Positions 27,992 to 37,289 of a DNA stretch of 64,000 bases are shown here, in pieces (positions within the stretch are counted from its first letter, which is position 1; each line of letters begins with the position of its first letter). The notes below the pieces were generated by a model, which did not search any database, was not told where the DNA came from, and was given only the letters and a program-made list of their open reading frames with translations. A program made the translations under genes and the position numbers. The DNA comes from Mastigocoleus testarum BC008 (GTDB lineage: Bacteria > Cyanobacteriota > Cyanobacteriia > Cyanobacteriales > Nostocaceae), in the NCBI RefSeq assembly GCF_001456025.1, contig NZ_LMTZ01000107.1, positions 1 through 64,000 of the forward strand, written 5' to 3'.

Positions 27992-28057
27992 GAAAATCTG
28001 ATTACTAAAAATCTGATTACTAAAAATCTAATTACTAAAAATCTAAAATTAAGTCCA

Positions 28058-28519
28058 ATGTTAGATCGACATCAGAATCAGATTTTACGTTTATTTTTCG
28101 CTTTTGTAGCGGGATTTATTTCGGTGATTCTGTTTCATCAGGGAATGTTAGCTCTTTTAAATTTGATTAACTTTATTGAAGCTACCCCTTACCGAACAAA
28201 CCCAACTCAACCTTTTGGGATCCCTGTAATCTTATCAATATCATTTTGGGGTGGTGTTTGGGGTGTTATATTAGCCGCTCTGACTTTTCCTTTACGCAAC
28301 AAATTATCTTATTGGTTAACTGCATTATTATTTGGAGCAGTTGCTCCGACTGCTGTATTCTTATTTATTGTTTCACCCCTCAAAGGTATGCCGTTTGCTG
28401 GAGGTTGGGAAATCAAAAGAATTGCAACAGGATTAATGCTCAATGGTGCTTGGGGTTTAGGAACAGCTTTATTACTTCAAGTTGCACTCGATAGAGTCAA
28501 TACGCAACAGTCACAATAA
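28058..28519 (+). CDS. Four-helix membrane protein in the pqq row
   Basis: 153-residue protein with four predicted membrane helices: LFFAFVAGFISVILFHQGML, PVILSISFWGGVWGVILAAL, WLTALLFGAVAPTAVFLFIV and GLMLNGAWGLGTALLLQVAL. I do not recognise a functional family. The strand, the position between pqqC and pqqD and the short spacers suggest cotranscription. A role in PQQ handling, for example export towards the outer-facing dehydrogenase, is possible but unproven. The ATG at 28058 follows a repeat of AAATCTGATTACTAA units. Confidence 0.75.
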   Translation: MLDRHQNQILRLFFAFVAGFISVILFHQGMLALLNLINFIEATPYRTNPTQPFGIPVILSISFWGGVWGVILAALTFPLRNKLSYWLTALLFGAVAPTAVFLFIVSPLKGMPFAGGWEIKRIATGLMLNGAWGLGTALLLQVALDRVNTQQSQ

Positions 28520-28544
28520 AACCCGAACATTCGAATATCTAGTG

Positions 28545-28679
28545 GTGGTATCGATATCACAATTACCAATTACTCATTACCAATTACCAATTACCAACCC
28601 CACAGATAAAATAAACGAATTTTTAAAATGTTTAATTTTCAAAATGTTTAATTTCCAAAATATTTAATTTTCAAAATGT
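28545..28679. repeat. Two tandem-repeat tracts before pqqD
   Basis: AATTACC/ATTACTC heptamers (28558-28600) are followed by about three and a half copies of a 16-bp unit (AAAATGTTTAATTTTC) at 28626-28679. The last copy supplies the ATG of pqqD, so the repeat forms its translation start region. Confidence 0.8.
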
Positions 28680-28996
28680 TCATAAAAATCTATTCAGACA
28701 CTTGTCCTTATTTAGCTCCAGGAGTGCGTTTATTTTGGGATGAAGTGAGACAACAATCATTCCTGTTATTTCCTGAAGGTACTCTGGTACTAAATAAAAC
28801 AGCACTAGCAATCTTGGAGCTTTGCAATTGCGAACGCCACACCGTAAGTGAAAACTACACCGTAAGTGAGATTATTGCAGCATTAACCATGAAATATCCA
28901 TCATCTAATCTTGATGCAGATGTAAATCTTTTCTTATCCCAACTTGCTGCAAGAGGATTAATTAGGTTTGAGAGCAATAAATCAAAAGCCAAATAA
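28676..28996 (+). CDS. pqqD: PqqD, peptide chaperone for PqqE
   Basis: 106-residue RiPP recognition element that binds PqqA and delivers it to the radical SAM enzyme PqqE. The family pattern is present: YLAPGVRLFWDEVRQQ, then LLFPEGTLVLNKTALAILELCN, and near the end DVNLFLSQLAARGLIRFE. It is ~10-15 residues longer than usual. Part of the excess is a tandem duplication of 18 bases (HTVSEN then YTVSEI) at about 28842-28877. The start codon lies at the edge of a 16-bp tandem repeat. The gene precedes pqqE by about 140 repeat-rich bases. Confidence 0.93.
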   Translation: MFIKIYSDTCPYLAPGVRLFWDEVRQQSFLLFPEGTLVLNKTALAILELCNCERHTVSENYTVSEIIAALTMKYPSSNLDADVNLFLSQLAARGLIRFESNKSKAK

Positions 28997-29032
28997 TCTA
29001 TAGAAATAAATAGCAGCCTTTAATCATTTAAA

Positions 29033-29126
29033 ACTTCCCACACTTCCCACACCTCCCACACTTCCCACACCTCCCACACTTCCCACACTTCCCAACTTCC
29101 CACACTTCCCACACCTCCCACACACC
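29033..29126. repeat. Tandem repeat CACTTCCCA/CACCTCCCA
   Basis: About ten units of CACTTCCCA and CACCTCCCA occupy the pqqD-pqqE spacer up to just before the pqqE start. Confidence 0.85.
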
Positions 29127-29137
29127 TCCTCATCGTC

Positions 29138-30238
29138 ATGAATAGACCATTCAGCTTGGTTGCGGAACTAACCTACCGTTGTCCTTTAGCTTGTCCCTAC
29201 TGTTCCAATCCCATAGATTGGGGTAGTAGTAAATATCGTCAAGAACTAGATACAAATCAATGGTTGCAGGTTATTGAGCAAGCAAGAAGTTTAGGGGTAC
29301 TACAACTCGGACTTTCAGGTGGAGAACCATTACTGCGTCAAGACTTAGAAATCTTGGTTGAAAAAGCCGCAAGTTTGGGACTATATACCACCCTGGTAAC
29401 TGCTGCAACCCTACTGACGCGATCGCGAGCTACAAAACTCCGCGAACTAGGTTTAGATCACATCCAAATCAGCATTCAAGATAGCCACGCTCCTGAATCA
29501 GATCGAATCGCAGGTATTACCTCTTTCGAACAAAAAATTATTGCTGCACGCCTAGTTAAGGAATTAGGATTTCCCCTAACCCTTAATTTTGTCCTTCACA
29601 GTCAAAATTTAGACAGAATAGAAGAAATTCTCACATTAGCCGAAACATTACAAGCAGATCGTGTAGAGCTAGCAAATACTCAATACTATGGTTGGGCTTT
29701 TAAAAATCGTGCAGCTTTATTACCCAGTCGCGAACAACTTCAAAAAGCTCAACAAGCAGTGACTGCAGCTCGAAAGCGCAATAAAATCCCTATGGGTATC
29801 ATTTATGTGATTCCCGATTACTATGCAGAATATCCCAAACCCTGTATGGGAGGTTGGGGAGAACGCACTATTGTAGTAACACCCAATGGAGATGGATTAC
29901 CCTGTCAAGCCGCAAGTATTATCCCAAGTTTAGAATTCGCCAATATCCGCGAACATTCTTTGGAATGGATTTGGTACGAATCTCCAGCTTTCAACCGTTT
30001 TCGTGGTGATGACTGGATACCTGAACCTTGTCAAAGTTGCGAACTTACAAATGAAAAAGGTGTCCTAAGGCGAGAACTTGATCGAGGTGGTTGTCGCTGT
30101 CAGGCTTTTGCGATCGCACAAGATGAAAATGCAACCGATCCAGTTTGTCACCTCTCACCCCATCACGATCGCATTGTCGCTGTTCGTAACCGTACACAGT
30201 TAGAACAAAATTCTTCTCTAATATATCGTCGAAAATAA
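29138..30238 (+). CDS. pqqE: PqqE, radical SAM PqqA cross-linking enzyme
   Basis: 366-residue radical SAM/SPASM enzyme that forms the carbon-carbon bond between the Glu and Tyr of PqqA. The SAM-cluster motif is C15-x3-C19-x2-C22 (RCPLACPYC), followed by LGLSGGEPLLRQD. The C-terminal part has the auxiliary-cluster Cys residues (PCMGGWGERT, GLPCQAAS, EPCQSCE, GGCRCQAF). The PqqE-specific stretch QYYGWAFKNRAALLPSREQ is present. It is the last gene of the pqq row and ends about 390 bases before apcE. Confidence 0.97.
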   Translation: MNRPFSLVAELTYRCPLACPYCSNPIDWGSSKYRQELDTNQWLQVIEQARSLGVLQLGLSGGEPLLRQDLEILVEKAASLGLYTTLVTAATLLTRSRATKLRELGLDHIQISIQDSHAPESDRIAGITSFEQKIIAARLVKELGFPLTLNFVLHSQNLDRIEEILTLAETLQADRVELANTQYYGWAFKNRAALLPSREQLQKAQQAVTAARKRNKIPMGIIYVIPDYYAEYPKPCMGGWGERTIVVTPNGDGLPCQAASIIPSLEFANIREHSLEWIWYESPAFNRFRGDDWIPEPCQSCELTNEKGVLRRELDRGGCRCQAFAIAQDENATDPVCHLSPHHDRIVAVRNRTQLEQNSSLIYRRK

Positions 30239-30623
30239 ATCATGATAAAGTTATTTTTGCTACTTTATCTTCAACTAATACTTAATATTTAATCCCCAAT
30301 CCCCAGTCCCCAGTCGCTAATCCCCAACCTCGAAAATTGAAGATTTGCAAACATTACTCACAAAATTTAGACTTTTTCTCAGATAAGTTGGAAAATTTAA
30401 ATGTGAAGCATCCCAAAATTAGACCGTGATTCATTTTAATACCTACATAATTCTTAATAAAGACCCTGATAGATCTCAAAAAGTTTTAATCTAAAAGCTA
30501 CTGGGTTATTTTTTTGCAGTCTGGAAGGCAACACTCGGAAAGCGGTAGCGCAGTCCTTGTATCCAGCCCAAAAAAAATCCAGGCTTAACACAGGAAAAAT
30601 ATGATGGGAGTTTTACAAATCCG
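30239..30623. other. Leader region of apcE
   Basis: Spacer of 385 bases that separates the pqq row from the allophycocyanin operon and should contain the apcE promoter and 5' leader. CCCCAATCCCCAGTCCCCAG-type repeats lie near 30291-30330. No terminator for pqqE is obvious. Confidence 0.45.
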
Positions 30624-33422
30624 ATGAGTGTTAAGGCAAGTGGTGGAAGCTCAGTTGCGCGTCCGCAACTATATCAAACTGTAGCTTTGGCAACAATTAC
30701 CCAAGCAGAACAGCAAGACCGTTTTCTCGAAAGAGCGGAATTAAGTGAGTTAAGCACTTATTTTGCTTCTGGTGCAAAACGGCTGGAAATTGCCAAAGTT
30801 TTGACAGATAATTCTGAGATAATTGTCTCTCGGGCTGCCAATCGAATTTTTGTTGGTGGTTCGCCAATGGCTTTTTTGGAAAAGCCTAGGGAACCAGAGC
30901 CGGAAATGGCAATGGCTGCCACTGGTTCTGGAATGGATGTCAAAAGAGAAATGGAATTAGGAACCGTTACCTACGTGGAAACGCGAGGTGGGTTTTTAGA
31001 AAATTTACGCTCAATTTTTAATACTCCTAGTGGCCCAACACCAGCAGGTTTTAGACCCATTAACGTTACTCGTTATGGTCCTAGCAACATGGCTAAAAGT
31101 TTGCGGGACTTGTCGTGGTTTTTACGTTATGGTACTTACGCAATAGTTGCTGGCGACCCCAATATTTTGGTTGTAAATACCAGGGGTTTGCGAGAGATTA
31201 TTGAGAACGCCTGTTCTACAGATGCAACTTTAGTAGCATTACAGGAAATAAAAGCCGCTTCTTTATCTTATTTCCGTCAAGACCCAGAAGCGACGGAAAT
31301 TATATCCCAATATATGGATGTTTTGATTGGAGAATTCAAAGCACCCACCCCTTCAAATAAAGTGCGCCAGCGTGATAGCGTTGACCAACAAGGCTTAGAA
31401 CTACCTCAAATTTACTTTAACGCAGCAGAACGCCGGCCCAAATTTGTCATGAAGCCCGGTTTATCTGTGAGTGAGAAAATTGATGTAGTCAAAGCTGCAT
31501 ATCGACAGATTTTCGAACGAGATATCACCCGTGCTTACGGTCAGTCGATTTCTTATTTAGAATCCCAAGTCAAAAATGGCGACATCTCAATGAAAGAGTT
31601 TGTCCGTCGTCTTGGTAAATCTCCTTTATACCGCAAGCAATTTTACGAACCTTTCATTAATAGTAGAGCTCTAGAACTGGCTTTCCGCCATATCCTTGGT
31701 CGCGGTCCTAGTTCTCGTGAAGAAGTACAAAAATACTTTGACATTATTTCTAAGGGTGGTTTGCCAGCATTAATTGATGCTTTGGTAGATTCTCAAGAAT
31801 ATTCCGATTATTTTGGTGAAGAAACAGTACCCTATCTTCGCGGTTTGGGTCAAGAAGCCCAAGAATGTCGCAATTGGGGACCGCAACAAGATCTGTTGAA
31901 TTACAGCGCACCATTCCGGAAAATTCCCCAGTTTATCACCACATTCGCGGCTTATAACCAACCATTACCAGACCAACATCCTTATGGTTCTGGAAACGAT
32001 CCATTAGAAATCCAGTTTGGAGCTATTTTCTCCAAAGAAACTCGCAATCCCAGCACTAGTCCGGCTTTCTTTGGTAAGGATACTAAGCGCCTCTTAATTC
32101 ACCAAGGACCACCAACTAATAATCAAAATAGTAACCCCGGAGCTAGAGGTGAGTTCCCAGGTTCTTTAGGTGCAAAGAAAATATTCCGCTTAGACCAACT
32201 TCCCGGTACAGGTAGTAAAGCCAGAAGTGTTCAGTACAGCGAGATTTCTACCCAGGCTGTAATTAGAGGTGCTTATCTACAAGTATTTGGACGTGATGTT
32301 TATGACGGTCAACGACAAAAAGTCGCAGAAATAAAACTGGAAAACGGTGATATTTCTGTACGGGAATTCATCCGTATTTTGGCAAAATCTGATGTTTTCC
32401 GCAAGATGTACTGGACATCGCTGTATGTAATGAAAGCGATCGAGTATATTCATCGTCGTTTGTTAGGTCGTCCCACCTATGGGCGTCAAGAAACTAACAA
32501 ATACTTTGATATAGCAGCAAAGAAAGGTTTCTATGCTGTAGTTGACGCAATTCTTGACAGCACGGAATACAGCGAAGCATTTGGTGAAGATACGGTTCCT
32601 TATGAACGGTATTTAACACCTGGGGGTTTAGCACTACGGAAAATGCGTCCCGGTAGCATGCGTCCTGACATTGGTCCCAAAGTTGTGAAAGAAGTTACAC
32701 CTCGCTTTGTGGAATTGGGTGCAGTTGCTGATAAACGGGGCGAACCAGATATCCAATTCCGGATTAACCAGGGTGTATCCAAACAACGGGAACAAACAAA
32801 AATCTTTAAGTTAGTTGCGGGTCTGAACGATAAGGTCGCAGTTAAAAATGCGATTCGTGCTGCATACCGTCAGATTTTTGAACGCGATGTTGAACCTTAC
32901 ATCACTTCTTCGGCGGAATTCAAGAATCTAGAAAGTAAGTTGGGTAACGGTGAAATTACAGTCAAGGAATTCATAGAAGGTTTGGGTTGTTCTAGCCTTT
33001 ACTTAAAAGAATTTTACACCCCATATCCCAACACCAAGGTGATTGAATTGGGAACCAAGCACTTCCTCGGACGTGCACCCTTAAACCAAGAAGAAATTCG
33101 TAAATACAATCAAATTTTAGCTACTCAGGGTATTCGTGCCTTTATTAGAGCTATGCTTAATACTATGGAGTATGCTGAAGTATTTAACGAAGATACGGTT
33201 CCTTATCGTCGTTTTCCGACCCTTCCTGCGGCAAACTTCCCCAATACTCAAAGGTTGTATAACCAACTCACCAAACAGAACGATGATGTGGTTGTACCGA
33301 GTTTTGAGCCAGTTAAAACCAAGATGGATGTAGCACAAATGCCAATGATGGGATTAGCGATTGCAAATATGAATACCCAACAAGAAGGTAATTATATTGG
33401 TCGCGTAAACCAAGCAGAATAA
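30624..33422 (+). CDS. apcE: Phycobilisome core-membrane linker (Lcm)
   Basis: 932-residue anchor and terminal emitter of the phycobilisome on the thylakoid surface. The N-terminus MSVKASGGSSVARPQLYQT is diagnostic. Residues 1-~240 form the phycobilin domain with its loop insertion, and the chromophore-binding Cys lies in ENACSTD near residue 197. Three linker (REP) repeats follow at about 272-407, 531-665 and 725-865. Each has AYxQxFxRD, a GDIS/GEIT-x-(K/R)EF segment and a (D/N)TVPY end. Three repeats predict a three-cylinder core. It is first in the order apcE-apcA-apcB-apcC, with an 884-base gap before apcA. Confidence 0.98.
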   Translation: MSVKASGGSSVARPQLYQTVALATITQAEQQDRFLERAELSELSTYFASGAKRLEIAKVLTDNSEIIVSRAANRIFVGGSPMAFLEKPREPEPEMAMAATGSGMDVKREMELGTVTYVETRGGFLENLRSIFNTPSGPTPAGFRPINVTRYGPSNMAKSLRDLSWFLRYGTYAIVAGDPNILVVNTRGLREIIENACSTDATLVALQEIKAASLSYFRQDPEATEIISQYMDVLIGEFKAPTPSNKVRQRDSVDQQGLELPQIYFNAAERRPKFVMKPGLSVSEKIDVVKAAYRQIFERDITRAYGQSISYLESQVKNGDISMKEFVRRLGKSPLYRKQFYEPFINSRALELAFRHILGRGPSSREEVQKYFDIISKGGLPALIDALVDSQEYSDYFGEETVPYLRGLGQEAQECRNWGPQQDLLNYSAPFRKIPQFITTFAAYNQPLPDQHPYGSGNDPLEIQFGAIFSKETRNPSTSPAFFGKDTKRLLIHQGPPTNNQNSNPGARGEFPGSLGAKKIFRLDQLPGTGSKARSVQYSEISTQAVIRGAYLQVFGRDVYDGQRQKVAEIKLENGDISVREFIRILAKSDVFRKMYWTSLYVMKAIEYIHRRLLGRPTYGRQETNKYFDIAAKKGFYAVVDAILDSTEYSEAFGEDTVPYERYLTPGGLALRKMRPGSMRPDIGPKVVKEVTPRFVELGAVADKRGEPDIQFRINQGVSKQREQTKIFKLVAGLNDKVAVKNAIRAAYRQIFERDVEPYITSSAEFKNLESKLGNGEITVKEFIEGLGCSSLYLKEFYTPYPNTKVIELGTKHFLGRAPLNQEEIRKYNQILATQGIRAFIRAMLNTMEYAEVFNEDTVPYRRFPTLPAANFPNTQRLYNQLTKQNDDVVVPSFEPVKTKMDVAQMPMMGLAIANMNTQQEGNYIGRVNQAE

Positions 33423-34306
33423 GATTTTAAGCAGAGTAAGATTTTAAACTTTATTGTTCTTGCTTAAACGCTTTTGTTTTTGGCTTAGTGAACATTTTTA
33501 ACACCATTTTGGCTGGTAATGGGTAACAAGTAAGGGTAATAAGCGTATCAGCGAACTGTTTTACTCAAGCGATGTCAATAGTTATATCGATTGAGATAAA
33601 CATCTGTTATAAAATATGCTTTAACTAATTGCTAATTACCCATTACCAATGTGTACAAATATGACATGATATAAAATTATGTCATTGCTTCAGTATTTAC
33701 GTGGAGATACCTGCCAAAAGTATTTTTTTGAAAAAATCTTTCTTTTTTCAAAAGGCTTTGTTTGAGAACTGGAGAAATTTTTGGAAATAAAAACAGCAAT
33801 CATAAGGTTTAATTTTGAACAATAAAACCACTAATGAGTTCGCTAAATTCAGAACATTCAAATTTCAATTTAAGTTGGAATTGCAATTTGAATTTAATCT
33901 GTCAGCGATCGATATGAGTAAATTCATGGAATCGCAACAAGAGTTTACAAAGTTCTCAAACTGCAAGTATCATAGTAATTCTGAAAGAAAATGTTACAAA
34001 CTGTTAAAAACAGTCATATTTACTCATCACAATGCCCGAAAATATTTCCGAGGAAGACAAGTTAAAAAAGCTTAGTGCTTCTTTAGCCCTCCCCGTGAAA
34101 AGGTGCAATTAATACTTGTCCAGGGTAAAGCTTTTAGCCCCCTGTGAAGTAAATGTTCTACCCAATGTCGGGCTGTGGGAGTGTTACTGAGTGAATCTCA
34201 ATTACAAACAGATATTGTCTGGGATTGATGAGAAGCTCAGTTGGTCTATAAATTCACACCAGTTTAAGTAAACCTGGTTTTATCTAGTATTGGAGGAATC
34301 CAAATC
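33423..34306. other. apcE-apcA intergenic region
   Basis: 884 bases with no convincing gene; an 86-codon Phe/Lys-rich frame at 33815 looks accidental. The length suggests a separate strong promoter for apcAB. A ribosome binding site TTGGAGGAA lies about 10 bases before the apcA ATG. Confidence 0.5.
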
Positions 34307-34792
34307 ATGAGTATCGTCTCAAAATCTATTGTGAATGCGGATGCTGAAGCCCGTTATCTCAGCCCCGGCGAACTAGATCGGATCAAAAGCTTTGTTACCA
34401 GCGGTCAGCGCCGCCTCCAAATTGCTCAGATGTTGACTGACAACCGGGAACGGATTGTTAAGCAAGCTGGCGACCAGCTCTTCCAAAAGCGTCCTGACGT
34501 TGTTTCTCCTGGTGGTAATGCTTACGGTCAAGAAATGACTGCAACATGCTTGCGGGACATGGATTACTACCTTCGCTTAGTTACCTACGGTATCGTTGCA
34601 GGTGACACTACTCCCATCGAAGAAATTGGAATTGTGGGCGTACGTGAGATGTATAAGTCTCTTGGAACTCCTATTGATGCAGTTTCTGAAAGTGTACGTG
34701 CGATGAAAGGTGTCGCAACCGGTATGATGTCTCCAGAAGATGCTGCTGAAGCTGGCTCTTACTTCGACTATGTAGCTGGTGCTCTCCAGTAA
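34307..34792 (+). CDS. apcA: Allophycocyanin alpha subunit
   Basis: 161-residue biliprotein of the phycobilisome core. It carries one phycocyanobilin on the conserved Cys in TATCLRDMDYYLRL (~81). The N-terminus MSIVSKSIVNADAEARYLSPGEL and full length are typical. It pairs with ApcB, encoded 69 bases downstream, and a good ribosome binding site GGAGGA lies upstream. Confidence 0.98.
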   Translation: MSIVSKSIVNADAEARYLSPGELDRIKSFVTSGQRRLQIAQMLTDNRERIVKQAGDQLFQKRPDVVSPGGNAYGQEMTATCLRDMDYYLRLVTYGIVAGDTTPIEEIGIVGVREMYKSLGTPIDAVSESVRAMKGVATGMMSPEDAAEAGSYFDYVAGALQ

Positions 34793-34861
34793 ACAGAAAC
34801 ATCCCTAAATTATCCACAAAAAGCAGTATTACAAAACGCTTGTAAATAAGGAATCGACAAG

Positions 34862-35347
34862 ATGCAAGACGCAATTACCTCTGTCATTAATTCTTCAGAC
34901 GTTCAAGGTAAATACCTTGATTCTTCTGCGATGGATAAGCTCAAAGGTTATTTCGCTACTGGTGAGTTGCGCGTACGTGCTGCAACCACTATCAGCGCTA
35001 ACGCAGCAGCTATCGTTAAAGAAGCAGTAGCGAAGTCCTTGTTGTACTCTGATGTTACTCGTCCCGGCGGTAACATGTACACCACTCGCCGCTATGCAGC
35101 TTGTATCCGTGACTTAGATTATTACCTCCGCTATTCCACCTATGCAATGTTGGCTGGTGATCCCTCCATTCTCGACGAACGCGTACTTAACGGTTTAAAA
35201 GAAACCTATAACTCTTTGGGTGTACCTGTTGGTTCTACCGTTCAAGCAATCCAAGCAATGAAAGAAGTTACCGCTAGCTTGGTTGGTCCTGACGCGGGTA
35301 AAGAAATGGGCGTTTACTTCGACTATATTTGCTCTGGCTTAAGCTAA
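34862..35347 (+). CDS. apcB: Allophycocyanin beta subunit
   Basis: 161-residue beta chain. The chromophore Cys lies in YAACIRDLDYYLRY (~81). The Asn-containing GGNMYTTRRYAA segment is typical of beta subunits, where the Asn is methylated. The N-terminus MQDAITSVINSSDVQGKYLD is canonical. It is cotranscribed with apcA. Confidence 0.98.
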   Translation: MQDAITSVINSSDVQGKYLDSSAMDKLKGYFATGELRVRAATTISANAAAIVKEAVAKSLLYSDVTRPGGNMYTTRRYAACIRDLDYYLRYSTYAMLAGDPSILDERVLNGLKETYNSLGVPVGSTVQAIQAMKEVTASLVGPDAGKEMGVYFDYICSGLS

Positions 35348-35354
35348 GAGCTGT

Positions 35355-35490
35355 AGCACTTAATAAGGTGCTGTTGTAATCTTGTTAAGGTCTGGAAATC
35401 AGCCGTGAGTGTTAAAGTCTGATATTGCTTATCTTCTTCAGATGATGATTGATGAGTGTTGGTGCTTTAGTATTGACGTTTGATTTCCAG
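35355..35490 (+). promoter_or_regulatory. Hairpins between apcB and apcC
   Basis: A small hairpin AGCAC...GTGCT occurs at 35355-35372 just after apcB. A longer-range pair CTGGAAATCA (35392-35401) with TGATTTCCAG (35481-35490) follows. Such structures could stabilise the abundant apcAB message or limit read-through into apcC. Confidence 0.4.
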
Positions 35491-35571
35491 CCTTTGAATA
35501 ATTAGATAAAGAAAAACTCTGTTATTTTTGAAATAAGCAATTTTCCACTTATTATTTGGGGACTTTACACC

Positions 35572-35775
35572 ATGCGAATGTTTAAAATTACAGCTTGCGT
35601 TCCTAGCAAAACCAGAACTCGTACCCAACGCGAATTACAAAATACATTTTTTACTAAGTTAGTTCCTTATGAAAATTGGTTCAGCGAACAGCAACGAATT
35701 CAAAAAATGGGTGGGAAAATTGTTAAAGTACAATTAGCTACAGGTAAGCAAGGAACCAATACTGGTTTACTCTAA
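35572..35775 (+). CDS. apcC: Phycobilisome core small linker
   Basis: 67-residue linker Lc7.8 that caps the allophycocyanin trimers. Sequence MRMFKITACVPSKTRTRTQREL and the Gly-rich end KVQLATGKQGTN are typical. It is last in the apc operon and is followed by a terminator hairpin. Confidence 0.97.
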   Translation: MRMFKITACVPSKTRTRTQRELQNTFFTKLVPYENWFSEQQRIQKMGGKIVKVQLATGKQGTNTGLL

Positions 35776-35830
35776 TTTATTTTTTGAAAATTAAATATGC
35801 AAGTTAAATATTTTTTTTAAGGGAGTTGCA

Positions 35831-35856
35831 AAGGGGTCAGTGGAGACCTCTTTTTT
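35831..35856 (+). terminator. Rho-independent terminator of the apc operon
   Basis: AGGGGTC and GACCTCT pair around the loop AGTGGA, followed by a run of T residues about 55 bases after the apcC stop. Confidence 0.75.
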
Positions 35857-35859
35857 GTC

Positions 35860-36194
35860 CTAAGAGAGTTATGTCAGATTTTTACTCAAAATACAACAAA
35901 TGGTTATAAGAAGATTGCTTGTTTTTATCTCCCAAATGATATCTATATTTTTACAGAAAGAACTGCTCAACCTAAAATTTCAAGTCTCTACAAAATCCTA
36001 GTATTGCAAGTCTATATCGTTAGAAAATTGAATTATTAAAATACTCAGATCCAGGTCCTCAGATTTTAGGTAATTAGATTCTAGCTCCTCAACTTTTGAC
36101 GTCAACTTTTGAACGCTGAGATTCTAAAATAACTTCTCTAGCCATGTCATCTAGCTATTAACTTGTAGCTATTAACTCAGGGAGTAACAATGAG
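35860..36194. other. Spacer after the apc operon
   Basis: AT-rich sequence without a gene. Around 36050-36135 there are loosely repeated AGATTTTAG/AGATTCTAG and CTCAACTTTTGA units. Confidence 0.4.
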
Positions 36195-36458
36195 TTATGA
36201 AACCCTAATTTCCTTATATAATGTTAGTCCACCAATAACTAAAATTAATATAAGTGGGACCGTAACAAATTTCTGCTCTATTTCTAATAATTCAGCGATC
36301 GTATCATCAAGTAAGGCTGTAAGTAAAGCTGTAACACATACTATTAATGTTGCAGGTACAGCATCTTTCATTGACCACCGCAAATTATAGAATCCAGTAA
36401 AAACATTCATTAAAATTGCGGTGAATAAACCGATAACCATTACCCAAAATTTAGGCAT
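36195..36458 (-). CDS. Small hypothetical membrane protein
   Basis: 87 residues with about three hydrophobic segments (VMVIGLFTAILMNVFTG, ATLIVCVTALLTALL, VPLILILVIGGLTLY) and a charged ending. No family is recognised. A competing frame on the other strand over the same bases looks less protein-like. It is isolated between apcC and the acetyltransferase gene. Confidence is moderate because of its small size. Confidence 0.45.
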   Translation of the reverse strand: MPKFWVMVIGLFTAILMNVFTGFYNLRWSMKDAVPATLIVCVTALLTALLDDTIAELLEIEQKFVTVPLILILVIGGLTLYKEIRVS

Positions 36459-36728
36459 AGACTAATAGATTGTTCCTCAAATCATATACAAGCAATAGTA
36501 AGTAAGGGCTAATTGGCATAACATATTCTCAGAAAAATATTACTAAACTCAGAATTTTGAGCTTTGGAAATGTCGTAATACCCCAGGGACAGAGAGTAGC
36601 ATAAGATATTCAATTCTAATAAATATGAGGATAATATTACCTTCGAAAAGATTTTAAAAGTTTGATATTTTTTAACATCGTCAGCTTTATTTCCAATTGT
36701 TTTATTGTATCGATTTTGAAAAAGATAC

Positions 36729-37289
36729 ATGACTGCATTCAACTTTCTTGTTTCTCAACCTCCAGACTTACTTTCGTTAGTTATCGAGTCTGAAAGATTA
36801 CGTTTAGTTCCAATTTCAGAAAAATTCGCTCGAGATATATTTCATGAGTTTAATAATGAAATAACGCGTTATATGATTCCTCAACCTGCACAAAACATTG
36901 AAGAAACGCGTCAATTCATCAACCAAAGTAGAGCCAGCATGAAAGCTGGTTATAATTTTCAGTCTGCGATCCTTTCCAAAGAAACAAACGAGTATTTAGG
37001 AAACTGCGGTCTCCACGGTCATAAAAACATCAAAACGCCAGAATTAGGAATTTGGCTGAAAAAAAGCGCTCACGGAAATGGTTATGGAAAAGAAGCTATT
37101 GGTGCGGTGGTTAATTGGGCGCAAAAAAATATAGAGATTGAGTACTTTATTTATCCTGTCGATCGCAGAAATATTCCCAGTTGCAAGATACCTGAGTCAT
37201 TAGGAAGTAAGATATTCTCTGAGTTACCGGAAACTTCTGTATCTGGTGATGTCTTAGATTGGGTCATCTACAAAATATTTCCTGTATGA
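36729..37289 (+). CDS. GNAT-family N-acetyltransferase
   Basis: 186 residues resembling RimJ/RimL-type acetyltransferases that use acetyl-CoA to modify N-termini or small amines. SERLRLVPISEKFARDIF at the N-terminus, YLGNCGLHGH in the middle and the acetyl-CoA loop KKSAHGNGYGKEAIGAVVNWA fit the family. The usual RNIPSCKIPESLG segment (related to NxxSxxxxEKxGF) is present with changes. The substrate is not predictable. Confidence 0.85.
   Translation: MTAFNFLVSQPPDLLSLVIESERLRLVPISEKFARDIFHEFNNEITRYMIPQPAQNIEETRQFINQSRASMKAGYNFQSAILSKETNEYLGNCGLHGHKNIKTPELGIWLKKSAHGNGYGKEAIGAVVNWAQKNIEIEYFIYPVDRRNIPSCKIPESLGSKIFSELPETSVSGDVLDWVIYKIFPV

Noticed and set aside
29033..29126. Possible CRISPR array in the pqqD-pqqE spacer
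   Set aside because: The units are contiguous 9-mers with no spacers, so it is a simple tandem repeat. No CRISPR array was seen anywhere in the window.
33815..34075. 86-codon frame between apcE and apcA
   Set aside because: Low-complexity Phe/Lys composition, no homology pattern, and it sits where the apcAB promoter region is expected.
36190..36390. 66-codon plus-strand frame
   Set aside because: It is the mirror of the more convincing membrane protein frame on the minus strand.
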